This document shows, in pieces, positions 1 to 10,596 of a stretch of 64,000 nucleotides of DNA. The notes beneath the pieces are model-generated. The model saw only the letters and a list, made by a program, of their open reading frames with translations, did no database searches and was not told where the DNA came from. The stretch spans positions 129,990-193,989 of the forward strand of contig NW_025932549.1 in assembly GCF_000764305.2 (NCBI RefSeq). Reading direction: 5' to 3'. Position 1 is the stretch's first letter; each line of letters starts with the position of its first letter. Both the position numbers and the translations under genes were made by a program. Source of the DNA: Hyalella azteca. Lineage: Eukaryota > Arthropoda > Malacostraca > Amphipoda > Hyalellidae.

Positions 1-1048
1 GTATACCTAGACTCCTAGTATAAATATAAAATAAATGTAGGTACTAGATGAATTGGATTTGGAATATAAACCTGTATAGGCTGTATCATGTATGGTGTAC
101 CTGTTCACTGTTGGCTGTTGCCATTAGACTGATTAGTGTGTACAGTCACTACAGTGTAATTACATACCATACATTGATGATACCCATACCAATGAATTGT
201 ATGTTTTTGATATAGAGGCATCAAGTGTTGCAATACACTGTAGAGTGTAGTGTTACTAGTGTACCAACTGTAGGTACTTGTAAAGTTGTACTACATAGTA
301 CATAGGTACTACAGTCTACAGCAATCCCTTGATTAACGCGGTTAATAAATCCCCGAGTTTTACCATGTTAAGCAAAACCGCGCTAGCTAGGTAATCAAAC
401 TTAAGAATATATGGGAATAATTATAATGAATCCTCAAAAATAGCAAAATTACATAATAATTTTCTTCCACTAAAATTCATCATATTTTTTCTAAATAATA
501 GGGGAAATAAGTAAAAGAAATGCGAATGAATTAACATTTATTTTTTACTGAAAAACGAATCCAATTTCAATTGCACAGTAGTATTAGATTCCTTTCTCTC
601 CTTAGATTTAGAATTTTTAGATTTCTTCCCTTTTTGTCCATAATTATGACGGTAATTTATCAAGGAAAATTATGTAGTTTGATAAAAATGAGCTGTAGAT
701 ATGGCAGCGATCTTGACCAGTTGAAGGCTAATGAGTAACTAGAGCACCACCCGTTAATCAAAACCGCGGTATTCAAAACCGTGCTAATCAAGGGATTACT
801 GTAAATAGCTAGCACTAGCCACTAGCAGCTTAGCTAGCCTACCTACCTAATTCTTATAAGGCTATAACTATAAGGTAATAAGTAGTCTTTAACTATTTGA
901 CTACCTATTTGTTGAATATTAAATAATAAATTATTAATTACAATATAACTATAATTTACATGTGTTAGCTAGCTTATATAAGAAGCAAGAAGGGTTGATT
1001 GAGATTGTATTGACTTCTTTAAAAAGATTTTCCACCCTAATATGAGTA
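1..1048. repeat. Old interspersed repeat interrupted by a MITE
   Basis: Blocks at about 189-235 and 820-900 reappear in inverted orientation and next to each other at about 6395-6545, for example the motifs GAATTGTATGTTTTTG and GTTGCAATACA. The 6.4-kb copy lacks the 319-801 element, so it looks like a pre-insertion version of the site. No coding potential was seen in the flanks. The repeat's own class is unknown, and its outer limits are not defined by the two copies. Confidence 0.5.
319..801. mobile_element. Pogo/Tigger-like MITE, 483 bp
   Basis: The left end reads CAGCAATCCCTTGATTAACG and the right end, reverse-complemented, reads CAGTAATCCCTTGATTAGCA. These are imperfect terminal inverted repeats of about 25 bp, and TA dinucleotides flank both sides (317-318 and 802-803). 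Ends starting CAGTAATCCCT and continuing into a CGCGGT-type block, together with a TA target duplication, are typical of the pogo/Tigger branch of Tc1-mariner transposons. The interior is AT-rich with no transposase ORF, so it is non-autonomous. The superfamily assignment rests on end sequence only. Confidence 0.75.
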
Positions 1049-1989
1049 GGGTAAACGCGGTATATTCCAACATTGTTGGTAATTCCGACACTTCTCGACT
1101 TTTTTCCTTTATATTAAGCTTTTTCTTAGTTCCATGCATTTGTTGATGGTTGAAAACTTGAAATAGTGAGGTCATACGTTTGCGCGCCATACTATTGCCA
1201 AAACACTAGGCCTGGGCCGTCTGGCGGGAAAATGTTGAGATCCAAAGAGACAGTGCGCTTCACCCAGCAAGAACATGAAAAATTTGTCAAAGTTGATAGT
1301 TGACCTTGCTCTACCAAATAGTGATAAACTGTTTGTTTAGAAAGAATATTATGGTTTGAGACTTTTAAATAAGTCTGTGAAAATATTAGGAATCCTTCAA
1401 GTATACTTGTATTGGCTGATTTCAAGTCGTAAATAAATTAATAGATGATTAAGTTAAGAGACGGTTATAGACACATAAAAACCAATTCTGACACAGCTTG
1501 GAATTAGACACACACAGCTTGTTCCAAGCTGTTTGCAAAAATTAAAATTTTCTTGATTAAAATTTAAAAGCTTGATAGCTCTTAATTAAAAGCCTAAATA
1601 AGTAGTGTTCAATATTCAATAGTGCTCTAATTCCAAGCTGTGTCATATTCCAATACAGCTCACACAGCGATCAGAATTTGAACACAAGAGTGTCGGAATT
1701 ATGAATTAGTAGAGTTTGAAGCGTGGCCGGAATTAGTCTCACAAAATGCCCAATTTAGTCACACACAGTGTCGTACTGTGTCAGAATATATGGATTTGGT
1801 AGGTTTGCACTCTAAAGGCTTTTAAATAAATATGGCAACATTTTGTGACGTTTCATTGTTGCTGGTGCGTAGTGCGGTGTTTGGATAGTGACGTAAAGCA
1901 AACAGAACTCTAGTTGCGCTTTTGGTTTTTTATATAGCCATTTATTTTTTGCTACGTCCTTAAAGTGTCAGAATATACTGTGTTTACCC
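1049..1989. mobile_element. TA-flanked TIR element, copy 1 (941 bp)
   Basis: The left end is GGGTAAACGCGGTATATTCC, and the right end reads back as an imperfect inverted repeat (GGGTAAACACAGTATATTCT). TA lies immediately outside both ends (1047-1048 and 1990-1991). The whole body aligns with the element at 10226-11427. TA target sites point to a Tc1/mariner-type or related cut-and-paste element. No transposase motif was recognised, but a 77-residue reading frame on the minus strand (1192-1425) is shared with the other copy. It is probably non-autonomous. Confidence 0.8.
1192..1425 (-). CDS. Small ORF conserved between two TIR element copies
   Basis: This is a 77-codon frame. The 10360-10596 copy has a 78-codon counterpart with the same start (MKSANTSILEGFLI) and alignable residues throughout, apart from a short indel region in the middle. 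The two frames differ by substitutions yet neither has gained a stop. This could be a remnant of a transposase exon, or simply two related DNA copies of an element that happens to be open. There is no recognised domain, signal peptide or membrane segment. Function unknown; treat as an element-encoded hypothetical ORF. Confidence 0.2.
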   Translation of the reverse strand: MKSANTSILEGFLIFSQTYLKVSNHNILSKQTVYHYLVEQGQLSTLTNFSCSCWVKRTVSLDLNIFPPDGPGLVFWQ

Positions 1990-1991
1990 TA

Positions 1992-2411
1992 TTCTAATTA
2001 AAATATTTAATTTCAATCTTTAAATATGTAAATTTATGACTAGAAACAAATCAATTACAATTATTAAACTATATATAAAATAATCAAATGCATGGATTGG
2101 AAATAAATTGTTTGAATTGTGTACATGTTTATGTCAAACAGTATTTGCTTTTCTCATAAGATAAGTCTCGCTTCAAGTTGTTTAGTTTGAGGTTTGTTTG
2201 GTTGTGATTCAGTTTATGTTTAGTATTGGTTTATTGGTCTGAAACAAATGAGAACAGTGCAGTCAATCACTCATTCACTACTAGTTGGTGTGTTTAGAGG
2301 GTAGAGTCTGGTTGTTGTTGTGGTTCCCCAGTCTCCCTTTTACAAGAGACCCTCCTCGCACAAGTACAACTCCACCAACAGGGGGGTTGCTACAGAGCTG
2401 TAGGGCCAAGG
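1992..2411. other. AT-rich spacer, then edge of LINE remnant
   Basis: Positions 1992-2250 show no coding signal. From 2255 a 58-bp block (2255-2312) is repeated as an imperfect direct copy at 3511-3568, on the other side of the LINE remnant. The stretch 2313-2411 looks like the degraded 3' tail of that LINE. Confidence 0.4.
2255..2312. repeat. Direct repeat flanking LINE remnant (left copy)
   Basis: This 58-bp block begins CAGTGCAGTCAATCACT and ends GTGTTTAGAGGGTAGAGTCT. It matches 3511-3568 in the same orientation with roughly eight differences. It could be an unusually long, aged target-site duplication of the LINE, or a duplicated bit of LINE coding sequence. Confidence 0.5.
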
Positions 2412-3510
2412 TTATGTGCTGGTGTTGTCTGAGATCCTGCCAGAGGAGAATGTGAGTGATTGCGTGGGGAGCTCCCTGGCCGGATGGACAGGTGTCTGTG
2501 TCTGCTTGGCCAATTCTGTTTGCGGATGTTTGTAGTGAGTGGTGGTGGCCACAGCACAGCTGATTAGGTGTACTCTCTCCAGTCTAGAGAGCTGGGTTTC
2601 TGTGCTGCTTATGTCAGGTGGTGGGTGTCCAAGGACTTGGTTGTTGCTGGCCAGCTTCAGTGTTCTATGTGTCATAATTGTGTGTAAGTGTTCTTTTGTG
2701 CTGGTGTTGCCTTGGGGTGGGGGTACTGTGTTTAGTATGTTGATGTAGTATCTGTGTATACTATGTGGGTGTTTGCACTATTTGTCTGTGTGTAGGTGGG
2801 TGGTTGTGCAGGTAGTAGCATGGGTGTTCTGTGTTGTTTATGGCTGCAGCTATGAACTGTGTTCCTCTCCTGTTAAGGTGTGCTTTTATGGGAAGTATTT
2901 TTGTTTCAGCATGAAGGTGTTTGATGGGGGTGCTTTGTGTGCAGCCTGTGACTATCATGAGTGCTTTGTTGTGTAATGTTTGGAGTTTCTGTGTGTTGGT
3001 GTTGGATAGCGCGGGCATCCAGGCGGGGCTGGCATATGCCAGCACTGTTGTGATGAATTGTTTGTATGTAGGTGCTCATGTTTCTTTGTCTTTGCCAAAT
3101 TTGGTGCCGCCTAGGGACCGAAGTGAGTTGTCTAATTTTTGCATTGTTCACTATGTTCTTGATGTGAGGGCCAAAAGTCATGAGGGCCAAAGTCAGTAAG
3201 TGACCCCTAATATTTTTGTTTTGTGTGTGCAGGATTGGGGTGTTGTTTAATGTGATGTTTGGTCTGTATTGGTGCTCCTTTGTGTAGCTGGTCATTAATG
3301 TGCTTGTGGATTTACAAGGAGCAACCTTGGGTCAGTGTAAGCCATTGTGATAAAGTGTTGAGATATGATTGTGCTTGTTGATTACATATGTCTGCGGATG
3401 GGTGAGTGGATGTTATTGTAATGTCTGCATAGGAGGCAATGTGGATGTTTGGAGGTGGTTTGGGTATATTGTGCATGAATTGATTGAAGAGCGAGGGTGA
3501 TAGGATGGAG
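2412..3510 (-). pseudogene. Degenerate LINE-type reverse transcriptase remnant
   Basis: The minus strand carries pieces of a non-LTR retrotransposon polymerase in several frames. At the 5' side (about 3410-3510) it reads SILSPSLFNQFMHNIP followed by IASYADITITS, the finger-palm region up to the catalytic YADD box. Only one Asp remains before Ile, so the active site is damaged. Around 2906-3295 there are fragments of the post-palm region. At 2761-3045 it reads YASPAWMPALSNTNTQKLQ with HLHAETKILPI, typical of the C-terminal part of jockey/CR1-like LINE polymerases. At 2412-2675 there is a further frame from the extreme C terminus. Stops and frame changes separate the pieces, so it cannot encode an active enzyme. 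The clade is not resolved. Confidence 0.8.
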
Positions 3511-3568
3511 CAGTGCAGTCAGTCACTTGGTCACTTCTAGGCAGTGTGTTTAGAGGGTACAGTCTGGT
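3511..3568. repeat. Direct repeat flanking LINE remnant (right copy)
   Basis: Same orientation and length as 2255-2312, sharing CAGTGCAGTCA at the left and GTGTTTAGAGGGTA near the right. It abuts the reverse-transcriptase block that ends at about 3510. Confidence 0.5.
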
Positions 3569-3949
3569 AGATTTATATGACGTAAAACTAGTAGATCTAT
3601 TGATAACTTGCATACAACAGGTTTAGCATGACTGAAAGAGTAACCGTGCATATTCTATCATCTCCTAAAGTTGATAACTATCAAATGTGTAAATGCATAG
3701 AGCGGGCAAACCCAGAGGATAAAAAATGACACAAATCTGGAAATCAAACCCACACTTTTATTATTATGAATTCAATAGTGTCAAATCACAACAAATATTG
3801 AGTAATGCACTCAATATTTCACATGATAATGTGAATTTCACAATATTTCACAGTTCAGAACATGATTAAACAACACTACCCTAACATTCAACTGGCAGCT
3901 ATTTCATCAACTTTTTCTTTAAGGTTCAGTTCAAGAGTGTCTAGCTCTT
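3569..3949. other. No gene seen
   Basis: AT-rich sequence between the LINE remnant and the transposase-like pseudogene. The word CAATATTTCACA recurs around 3800-3850, but no reading frame or element end could be supported. Confidence 0.4.
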
Positions 3950-5520
3950 TGCTTTGTTTTCAAAGAGTGCTTTGTTTTCAAAGATTGCCTCATGGTGTTG
4001 AACTTTGCAATGATTTTCAAATCCCACTTTCTCTCCATTGCTTCTGCATATTAATCTGCTTGCTCAAGTTCCTTGATGCCCTCATCTGTATGCCTTTTCT
4101 TCTTTAGTTCATCTAGCTCATCCAACAGAGCCTTCCTCTTCTGGATTTTCTGGGCCTTTGCATTCTGCTCTTTCTCTTCTGCCACATAATTGTTGTAGGA
4201 TGTTTGGCACTGCCAGCTGCAAGCAGCATCTTCTTGGTGTTGGTGATGGTCATCTTGTCCAGGCCACCAACATGTGCAACATGATCAACCACAGCATGCA
4301 GGGCAACCAACGTTTGTTCTTTCATGTTGTGCGTCATGATTTCTTTGTTGAACAAAAACCCATCATATGTGGCTTGGCCATGAGACAGGAGCATGAGCAT
4401 CTGTACCACATTCCAGAGCTTCTTGTAGGTGCTTTTTGACAGAATGGCATGCCAAAAAGTGTCCAATCGACCAGAAGTTGAAAATGCTTGAAACTGTGCA
4501 TTCAATTCACTGCAATGTTTTGATTCATCTCTAAAGTTGCACATCTCATCCACAACACCATCCACATCTGTGTTAGGGAATCTCTTGGCATCAACAAGCG
4601 AATTGAGACAGTTCTTCAACTGTGTCTTGTTGGCTTCCTTACGGTCCTTCTTGATGAAGACTTCTGGCACCAGCCATCTCAGGTTCCTACCAAGGACATA
4701 CCTGATTGGGCTCTTTGTCCAGTAGCTTTTGGACTACAGCCTGCATTAAGTCCCGTGATTGTGTCTTAAAAGTGAGAACTTGCAGTGCACTTGCCTTCTT
4801 GTCTGTAAGCTGTTTTTTTTATCGTGGTCCTGGCCATGCAACCAACATCAATCTTATTGAGGGAAATTAAAAAGCTTTTGTCAGTTAGATTCAAGGAAGC
4901 CAGTTTTGCCACAGTGCCCAGGCCATCCAAAGTGTCTGGAGTAATGAATCTTACAGGGAGCCTCTTAATCATGGACTGCAGGTCAGAGCAAAGGTACAGC
5001 AGCAGTGGGGCATCTGATTGGAACTTTTGCAGGAAAGGTATCACCACCCTGGCCACAGAGATGAAGGCATGCACCTTGGCCTCCAACAGGGGATTTTCAG
5101 CACACTCCTGCAATGTATTGGAAGTTCAATTCTTTGGATATGGGACCTTTCCTCCCTTGACTGCATGAATGAATTCCTAGATGTTTGGCCACAGCTCCAA
5201 AGGTCTCTCTGCTACAGGCACATTTTCCAGCCATCTAGGCAGAACAAACAGAATGGAGAAAAACCACACAAGTACAAAACTGCCATAATTTAAGGCCTGT
5301 TATATTAAGCAAACACTGTTCTGCCACATCATTTCTTAACCAAAAATTCATTAGAAACTAAATTACATGTATGACTGAATAAAATACAAATAGCATTAAC
5401 CCCCTAAAAAATTAAATGTACCTGTGACCACTGACCACAGAAATGTGCAGGAAAATACTCAGCTCCAGCAATGGGGCTGGAACTTCGTGGAGGTACTTGA
5501 TCTTCCTGCTCTGCTAATGC
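3950..5520 (-). pseudogene. Broken transposase-like gene (hAT-like C terminus)
   Basis: The minus strand holds one protein split by frame changes. Going downstream: exon-like 5520-5422 (ends GAEYFPAHFCGQWSQ, donor CAG|GTACAT); a 187-bp intron (5421-5235, acceptor TTGTTCTGCCTAG); then blocks with ENPLLEAKVHAFISVAR and FLQKFQSDAPLLLYL (about 5113-4990); VPEVFIKKDRKEANKTQLK (about 4670); YKKLWNVVQMLMLLSHGQAT (about 4400); and a Lys/Glu-rich coiled coil (LLDELDELKKKRHTDEG) ending near 4050, with related sequence to about 3950. The order and the LSHGQAxxxGF block resemble a family of transposon-derived proteins abundant in invertebrates, with an hAT-like dimerisation-type end. Frameshifts lie near an A-run at about 4811-4818, near 4700 and near 4200, and there is an in-frame stop near 5130. 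The family name is uncertain. Confidence 0.65.
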
Positions 5521-6055
5521 ATTTCATTTCGTGCAGTTCTTTCAATGGCAGGCAACGAAGTCACAGACAAACTATTAATGGCAGGCAACAAAGTCACAGA
5601 CAAAAAAACAATTGGAACAAAAACTGAGAGAAACTAGCAATGAGGACGCAGGAGGTGCACATGCACCAGCGATAAATATGCACGTGTTCTCAGGCACACG
5701 CACACGTGAATGACTTAGTCTCCTCCCCATGGGTAACATAGACACAAGTTCAAATGGTCGGAGTTGTACATGGAGATGGCTCTGCTTGAGGCCAGAAATT
5801 AGGCCCTTTAATTCTCATAATTTCAAAAATGGATTCGAGTTCACAATTGTGCGTTTGAAGACTGCATTTGATAGGAAACAATGTATATTAATGCCTGGTA
5901 AAATAATCGCAGTGTATGTAAAATAGAAGACACCTAAAAAATACTTAACAAAATTAAGGGCTGATATCATTTGCACCCGAGGTTGTAGCGTGACACGACA
6001 ACCCGTGGCGATTAGGGTTAACACACGCAGCACAGAAAAATACTTCCTTTTTTAT
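5521..6055. other. No gene seen
   Basis: This holds a short direct repeat at about 5540-5600 (AATGGCAGGCAACRAAGTCACAGACAAA twice, written here in IUPAC and split: AATGGCAGGCAAC then AAGTCACAGACAAA) and AT-rich sequence. The upstream exons of the transposase-like pseudogene may lie here but could not be recognised. Confidence 0.35.
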
Positions 6056-6180
6056 TTATTTGCACATTCCAGTACTTTCCATAACCTGAAATGAAATTCC
6101 ATGACTTTCCAGGCCTGGAAAATGAAAAATCAAATTCCAGGACTTTCCAGATTTTCCATGACTGGTACGCACCTTGTGGT
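6056..6180. repeat. TTCCA-rich repeat fragment, possible DNA transposon end
   Basis: Repeated CCATGACTTTCCAG, CAGGACTTTCCAG and GGCCTGGAAAATG words form an imperfect inverted arrangement around 6100-6140. Similar TTTCCAGG/CCTGGAAA-rich ends occur in hAT-type elements of many animals, but no complete element is visible. The assignment is tentative. Confidence 0.35.
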
Positions 6181-6394
6181 TATAGCTTAGGTTATAGAAA
6201 CAAAAATTTACTGAAAATATCTGCAAGTATAAAATATCAATTAACAACTAAAATGAAAAATAAAACTCTTAAATATGTCAAATTTTTATTTTTTGTGAAT
6301 GTTCAAAATTATGATATCAAAATGTCAGGTGTTTCCCTTATTTTGTACAGTCCAACCCCTGTATGCATATATACACCTTTCAACTGATATTATA

Positions 6395-6545
6395 TTATAT
6401 AATATATAATAGTTAAAGACTACTTATAGCCTTATAATAGTTGAAGACTACATATAGTCTTATAAGAATTAGCTAAGCTGCTAGCTATGTACCTATAATG
6501 TATTGCAACACTAGATGCCTCTGTACCAAAAACATACAATTCATT
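6395..6545. repeat. Inverted, uninterrupted copy of the 180-900 repeat
   Basis: Reverse-complemented, this stretch runs from GAATTGTATGTTTTTG through GTTGCAATACATTA to TAGTCTTTAACTATT. It joins sequence that in the first copy is split by the 319-801 MITE. It therefore serves as an approximate empty site. Confidence 0.6.
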
Positions 6546-6899
6546 GGAACCTAATACACACTAAAAGCAACAGGTTTATATTCCAATTTGTCATAGCACA
6601 CTTATACTAAACCATGAATAACAATACCTCAAAATAAATCAAAGACTACCACTCAATATATTTAAATATATAAAAAATAAAAAAATATAAAGATTTAATC
6701 GCATGATATAATCTTTGCCAGCCCTAGTTAAGACTTGCAGCACAGGTTAGGCATATTGTTTAAAAAAATACAAGCAATCATCTTTCATTATGAGCTATTT
6801 ACTTTTATCTTCTGAGCAATTTATCAGTTTGCAAATCAAACTGACAACTTGTGGCCATAGAAGGTATTATCATTCAGAGTATAATTCTATTTGGCAATA

Positions 6900-7345
6900 G
6901 TAACATTTGATCATTTGACTGAATCATCAGCCTTTACTGCATACAAATTTTATGCTCCAAGGTAGAAGAATATTGATTTTCGTAAATGTGTGAATAATTT
7001 TTAATTATTTATATATCTTGTTGATAAATCTTGCTTTGGATAAATCAATTCATAATTTGCAGGGGGCTTAAGGATAATATCTTCATAAAAGATGAAGGAT
7101 CACTGTATTACTTGCTGTTTTCTGAGAACTAGGAGCTCTAGCTCTGATTATCAATGTAAAATTTTATTAGTCTATCTTCTTAGGATTTTTTATTTATATT
7201 CTACTGAAATATTTTTGGGGTTTACACAGATGCATTTCAGTTAAGGTTGACATTGCTTTTCTATAAATGTTATTATGTTGCAACCTATCTGTGTTTTTCT
7301 GTATTTAACTTTATTTTCTCCTAGCAATCTACTGGAAAACCGCGA
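6900..7345 (+). repeat. Diverged duplicate of an intron-exon junction (copy 1)
   Basis: This aligns colinearly with about 12270-12740. Shared words include GGATAATATCTTCATAAAAG, ATGAAGGATCACTGTA and, at the splice site, AACTTTATTTTCTCCTAG followed by CAATCTACTGGA. By eye the identity is somewhere near 85 percent with small indels. The match stops shortly after the exon start, so the duplication carried the 3' end of an intron plus about 25-30 bases of exon. Confidence 0.85.
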
Positions 7346-7426
7346 GATGGATGGTGGACAAAATATCCTGGTCCCCCAGGAACAACGCTTCTCGAGCGTA
7401 TGGGGATTAAAGGACCAAATGATTAA
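7325..7426 (+). CDS. Putative alternative 3' terminal exon of the RGG-protein gene
   Basis: It follows the acceptor TTTTCTCCTAG. Read in the frame that the homologous exon at 12718 uses, it gives QSTGKPRDGWWTKYPGPPG, then TTLLERMGIKGPND, and a TAA at 7424-7426. The first eight codons match the 12718 exon (QSTG, then K/E-P/K-RDG); after that the proteins differ completely. Splicing to this exon would replace the RGG tail by a short Trp/Pro-containing tail. Coding-like base composition continues to about 7500, and the same frame stays open for a further 48 codons after the TAA. A second frame (ATG at 7345, MDGGQNILVPQEQRF, stop near 7500) is also open. The exon could therefore be real, used in another frame, or a decayed duplicate. 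Confidence 0.4.
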   Translation, partial: QSTGKPRDGWWTKYPGPPGTTLLERMGIKGPND

Positions 7427-7502
7427 AGGATTGGCGAGCGTCTTGGGAATAGTGTATGGAGCCAGCGGGCGTTCGTACCTGCTAACCAAGTGCACAAGAT
7501 GA

Positions 7503-10225
7503 TTTATGCTGCTATCATCACAATATACAAGCATAAGACTACTTATGTAACATTCTGTTTTGAAAGTTTTGAATATTTAAATGGATAGAAAGTTGACTTG
7601 CTATTAATTTGTAGACACTGCGGAAATGATTCCTGGCAATGAGCAATTGAACACACATGTTACATGCCATATATGATAGTCGACCTTAAACTATGTTAAT
7701 TATATGGACATTGTTTTTCTTGCAATGCATATACAAATAAAACTTATAACCGTTATTTTAAAAACTAAAAATTGTTCATGTCATTGATGTACTCATTAGC
7801 AAAGCTTGAAGTGCAAAATCAAAGCAAGTAACATATGTTTAAAACTTCACAATAAATGCGCAACTGTTCCTTGAAAGTAATTGTTTTGCCACCATCAATT
7901 CAATGATCATTTTAACATGTAGCAGGATGCATTTTATGTTACTTACAATGTTGGTTAATAAAATATCATGTAAATTTGCTATAATGAACTCCTTCAAACA
8001 TGTCACTAGAGCTATAGTGATTATTTAGCTCGTAGCCGACTAGCCGCTAAATATATTGTCCAGCTGTGTTAGTGTCAGATTATTAACAAATTTATTATAA
8101 AATAACTATAATCCTTTTTCCAAAGTAAATTGATTACAAAGTATCCAGAGCAATGTTGTTATCCACAGTATTGCTACAATTGTATTTTTTGGCCTGCTAG
8201 GCATAAGTTTTTTGGAAATGAAAAATATTCTTAATTAGTAAACAATGCCTAAATCCTACCATTCAAGAAGCGAGGTGCAAACCATATGACATGTTTCTTG
8301 TTTGATATATATCTGCGTTTATAAAAGGTTACTTTATCATCAAATGTTTTCAATATACTTAGACCTATAAGAACATCATTTTTCTTGTTAATCGCGAATT
8401 GAAATGAAGTAATTATTCATTTAAACGATAATATTCAGTAAAATCTGACATCATCGAGACACGATCAATTAAGTAAAAAAGGCCTTGATTCGGTCAACTT
8501 CTTAGGTAAATATACACAATTTTTTATCATAACATGAAACTAATTTCGATGATAGTAACACCCTTGTATATATAAACTACTGGTACATGCAGCATAGAAA
8601 TAATATTCCGGATAGATAATACGAAATTGGATGTACCTAGAGCAATTACTAATAACATATGAACCTGGTTTAAGTTAGGTGTATGTACATTATATTAAAA
8701 TCGCAACTGAGTAAACATTTTTTGTCTTGAAAAGTGCCGGACTGCGCAATAAGCATGTGAAACCATGTATATAATTTCCATAATTATTGATTACGAATTG
8801 AGGGAATAAAACGTGGCTAAAGGGAGAGCAGGTGTAGGGCAGGTTCAGGGCCGGGCTGGCCCACGCTGTATCCCACGCTAACGCTCGCGCGCATTTGTCC
8901 GACCGGTGATCGAGGAGTATTTTGGATAGAGTTGAAGCATTAGAACTTGATATTACTCGGAAAATAATTTAAACGCCCTGACAAATCCGGTAGGTTGTAA
9001 GTTCATAGCTGGAGTCTCACTTTTGGTAATGAGAAAGTCAAGAGAGTTATCAAAATTTTAGCCGGTCTTTCTTAGATTAATTAACATTATTCAATTAATG
9101 ATAGGGTTGAGGTAAGGGAATCCATGTCAGCGGCATTTGGAACGATGGGATTCGTAATGACAGAAATTTAAGTTGCAATGTATGATCTCGTACATGTCAA
9201 ATTTGCATAAAAATGCAGTAACGGGACTATTTTCTAAAATTCAACTGAAACGTTTTGATCGATTCTGTGACCCGTTAGTCGTTACTGTTAGCCGCAAGGT
9301 CAATTTTGAATGTACGAACAATATAGCTAGAGAATATCAACACAGTATCAGGTTAGCTTTTCAAATGAAAATATTCCGACTATATGCTGATGTAATTAGT
9401 TGGAGATTCTTTCATATGAAGTGAGTAGTACACGGTAAAAAATACTTGAATAGAACAAATATTAGAGGGCAGTCAACATCTACCGGCAAGAAAAACTCAT
9501 CAACTCTCAACTCTGTGTTAACGGGTGATAGGAAGAGTTGGCAACACTGAGAAGCCTAGAAGGTAGAGGTACGCGTTGAGTTAGGTGTATAAAATACAGG
9601 GGTTAGGCAAATAAAGGGAAACGCCTGACGGCCTGAGAAATCTACAAAATATATTTTGGTATGGGGTTATTGGCCATATTGGGGCCTATGGGTATGGGGT
9701 AGTAACGGTAGTTTAACCTTGTGCCGCTATTACAGCCTCAACTTGGTGAGGCATTGATTCTTACACACTGTGAATTGTTTCCAAAGTAATTTTAACATAT
9801 TTTTCAGTTAAAACTCACAGCTCGGAGCTTTTTGTGAAGCTCTCAGGTCTCAGCAGTCAGCAGATTGTCTTCATTGAAACTGGGTTCTGTAGGTGTTCAT
9901 TGATCATTGAGGTTTACACTTAACAGTTTGCAGTAAATTTAATAGCCGTGTTCTTTTGATTGTTCCTCACAATTGATACAACCATAGTGACAAACCAGAG
10001 ATATTTTAGAATCAGTTCATTTTTAATTTCCTCATTTACCCAAGATTTAAACCAATTTCTTATGTATGATGATGCTGCCCATGCTGGTATCCACTATCCA
10101 GGATACTTTACTGGTTTACTTTATACTTATACAGTTATACTATAGGACTCAAAAATGAACTTGAAGTTGAGGGAGAGTCTAAAAAACTCTCTGCTTTGCC
10201 ACTATGCCAATAAAACATACAAGTA
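7503..10225. other. Intron or intergenic sequence, no gene seen
   Basis: AT-rich throughout. A short GC-rich patch at about 8815-8930 (CCGGGCTGGCCCACGC, CTCGCGCGC) stands out but has no supported exon. Small open frames at 9173-9424 and 9960-10145 have no splice context or recognisable protein features. If the 7325 and 12718 exons belong to one gene, this is intronic. Confidence 0.4.
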
Positions 10226-10359
10226 GGGTAAACGCGGTATATTCCGACATCGTGGGTAATTCCATCACCTCTCTAGTTTTTCCTTTATATTAAGCTTTGT
10301 TTTAGTTCCATGCGTTCGTTAATGGTTGAAATGGTGACGTCATACATTTGAACGTCGAA

Positions 10360-10596
10360 CTAATGACAAAACACTAGGTCTTGACCATCTAGCGGGAAAA
10401 TATTGAGATCCAAAGAGCGACAATGCACGCTAACCAGTGAGATCATCGAAAAATGTGTCAAATTTGACAGTTGACCTTGCTCTACCAAATAGTGAATAAC
10501 TGTTTGTATAGGAAGAATATTATGGTTTGAGACTTTTAAATATGTCTGTAAATATATTAGGAATCCTTCAAGTATACTTGTATTCGCTGATTTCAA
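10360..10596 (-). CDS. Small ORF shared by TIR elements (copy 2)
   Basis: A 78-codon frame beginning MKSANTSILEGFLIYLQTYL, counterpart of the frame at 1192-1425. Matching segments include LKVSNHNIL and YLVEQGQLS near the middle and SLDLNIFP near the end. No known domain was recognised. It may be a transposase remnant or an accidental frame. Confidence 0.2.
   Translation of the reverse strand: MKSANTSILEGFLIYLQTYLKVSNHNILPIQTVIHYLVEQGQLSNLTHFSMISLVSVHCRSLDLNIFPLDGQDLVFCH

Noticed and set aside
2539..3199. Plus-strand frames opposite the LINE remnant
   Set aside because: They are complements of the minus-strand polymerase pieces, whose motifs (ASPAWMP, SLFNQFMHNIP) identify the real strand.
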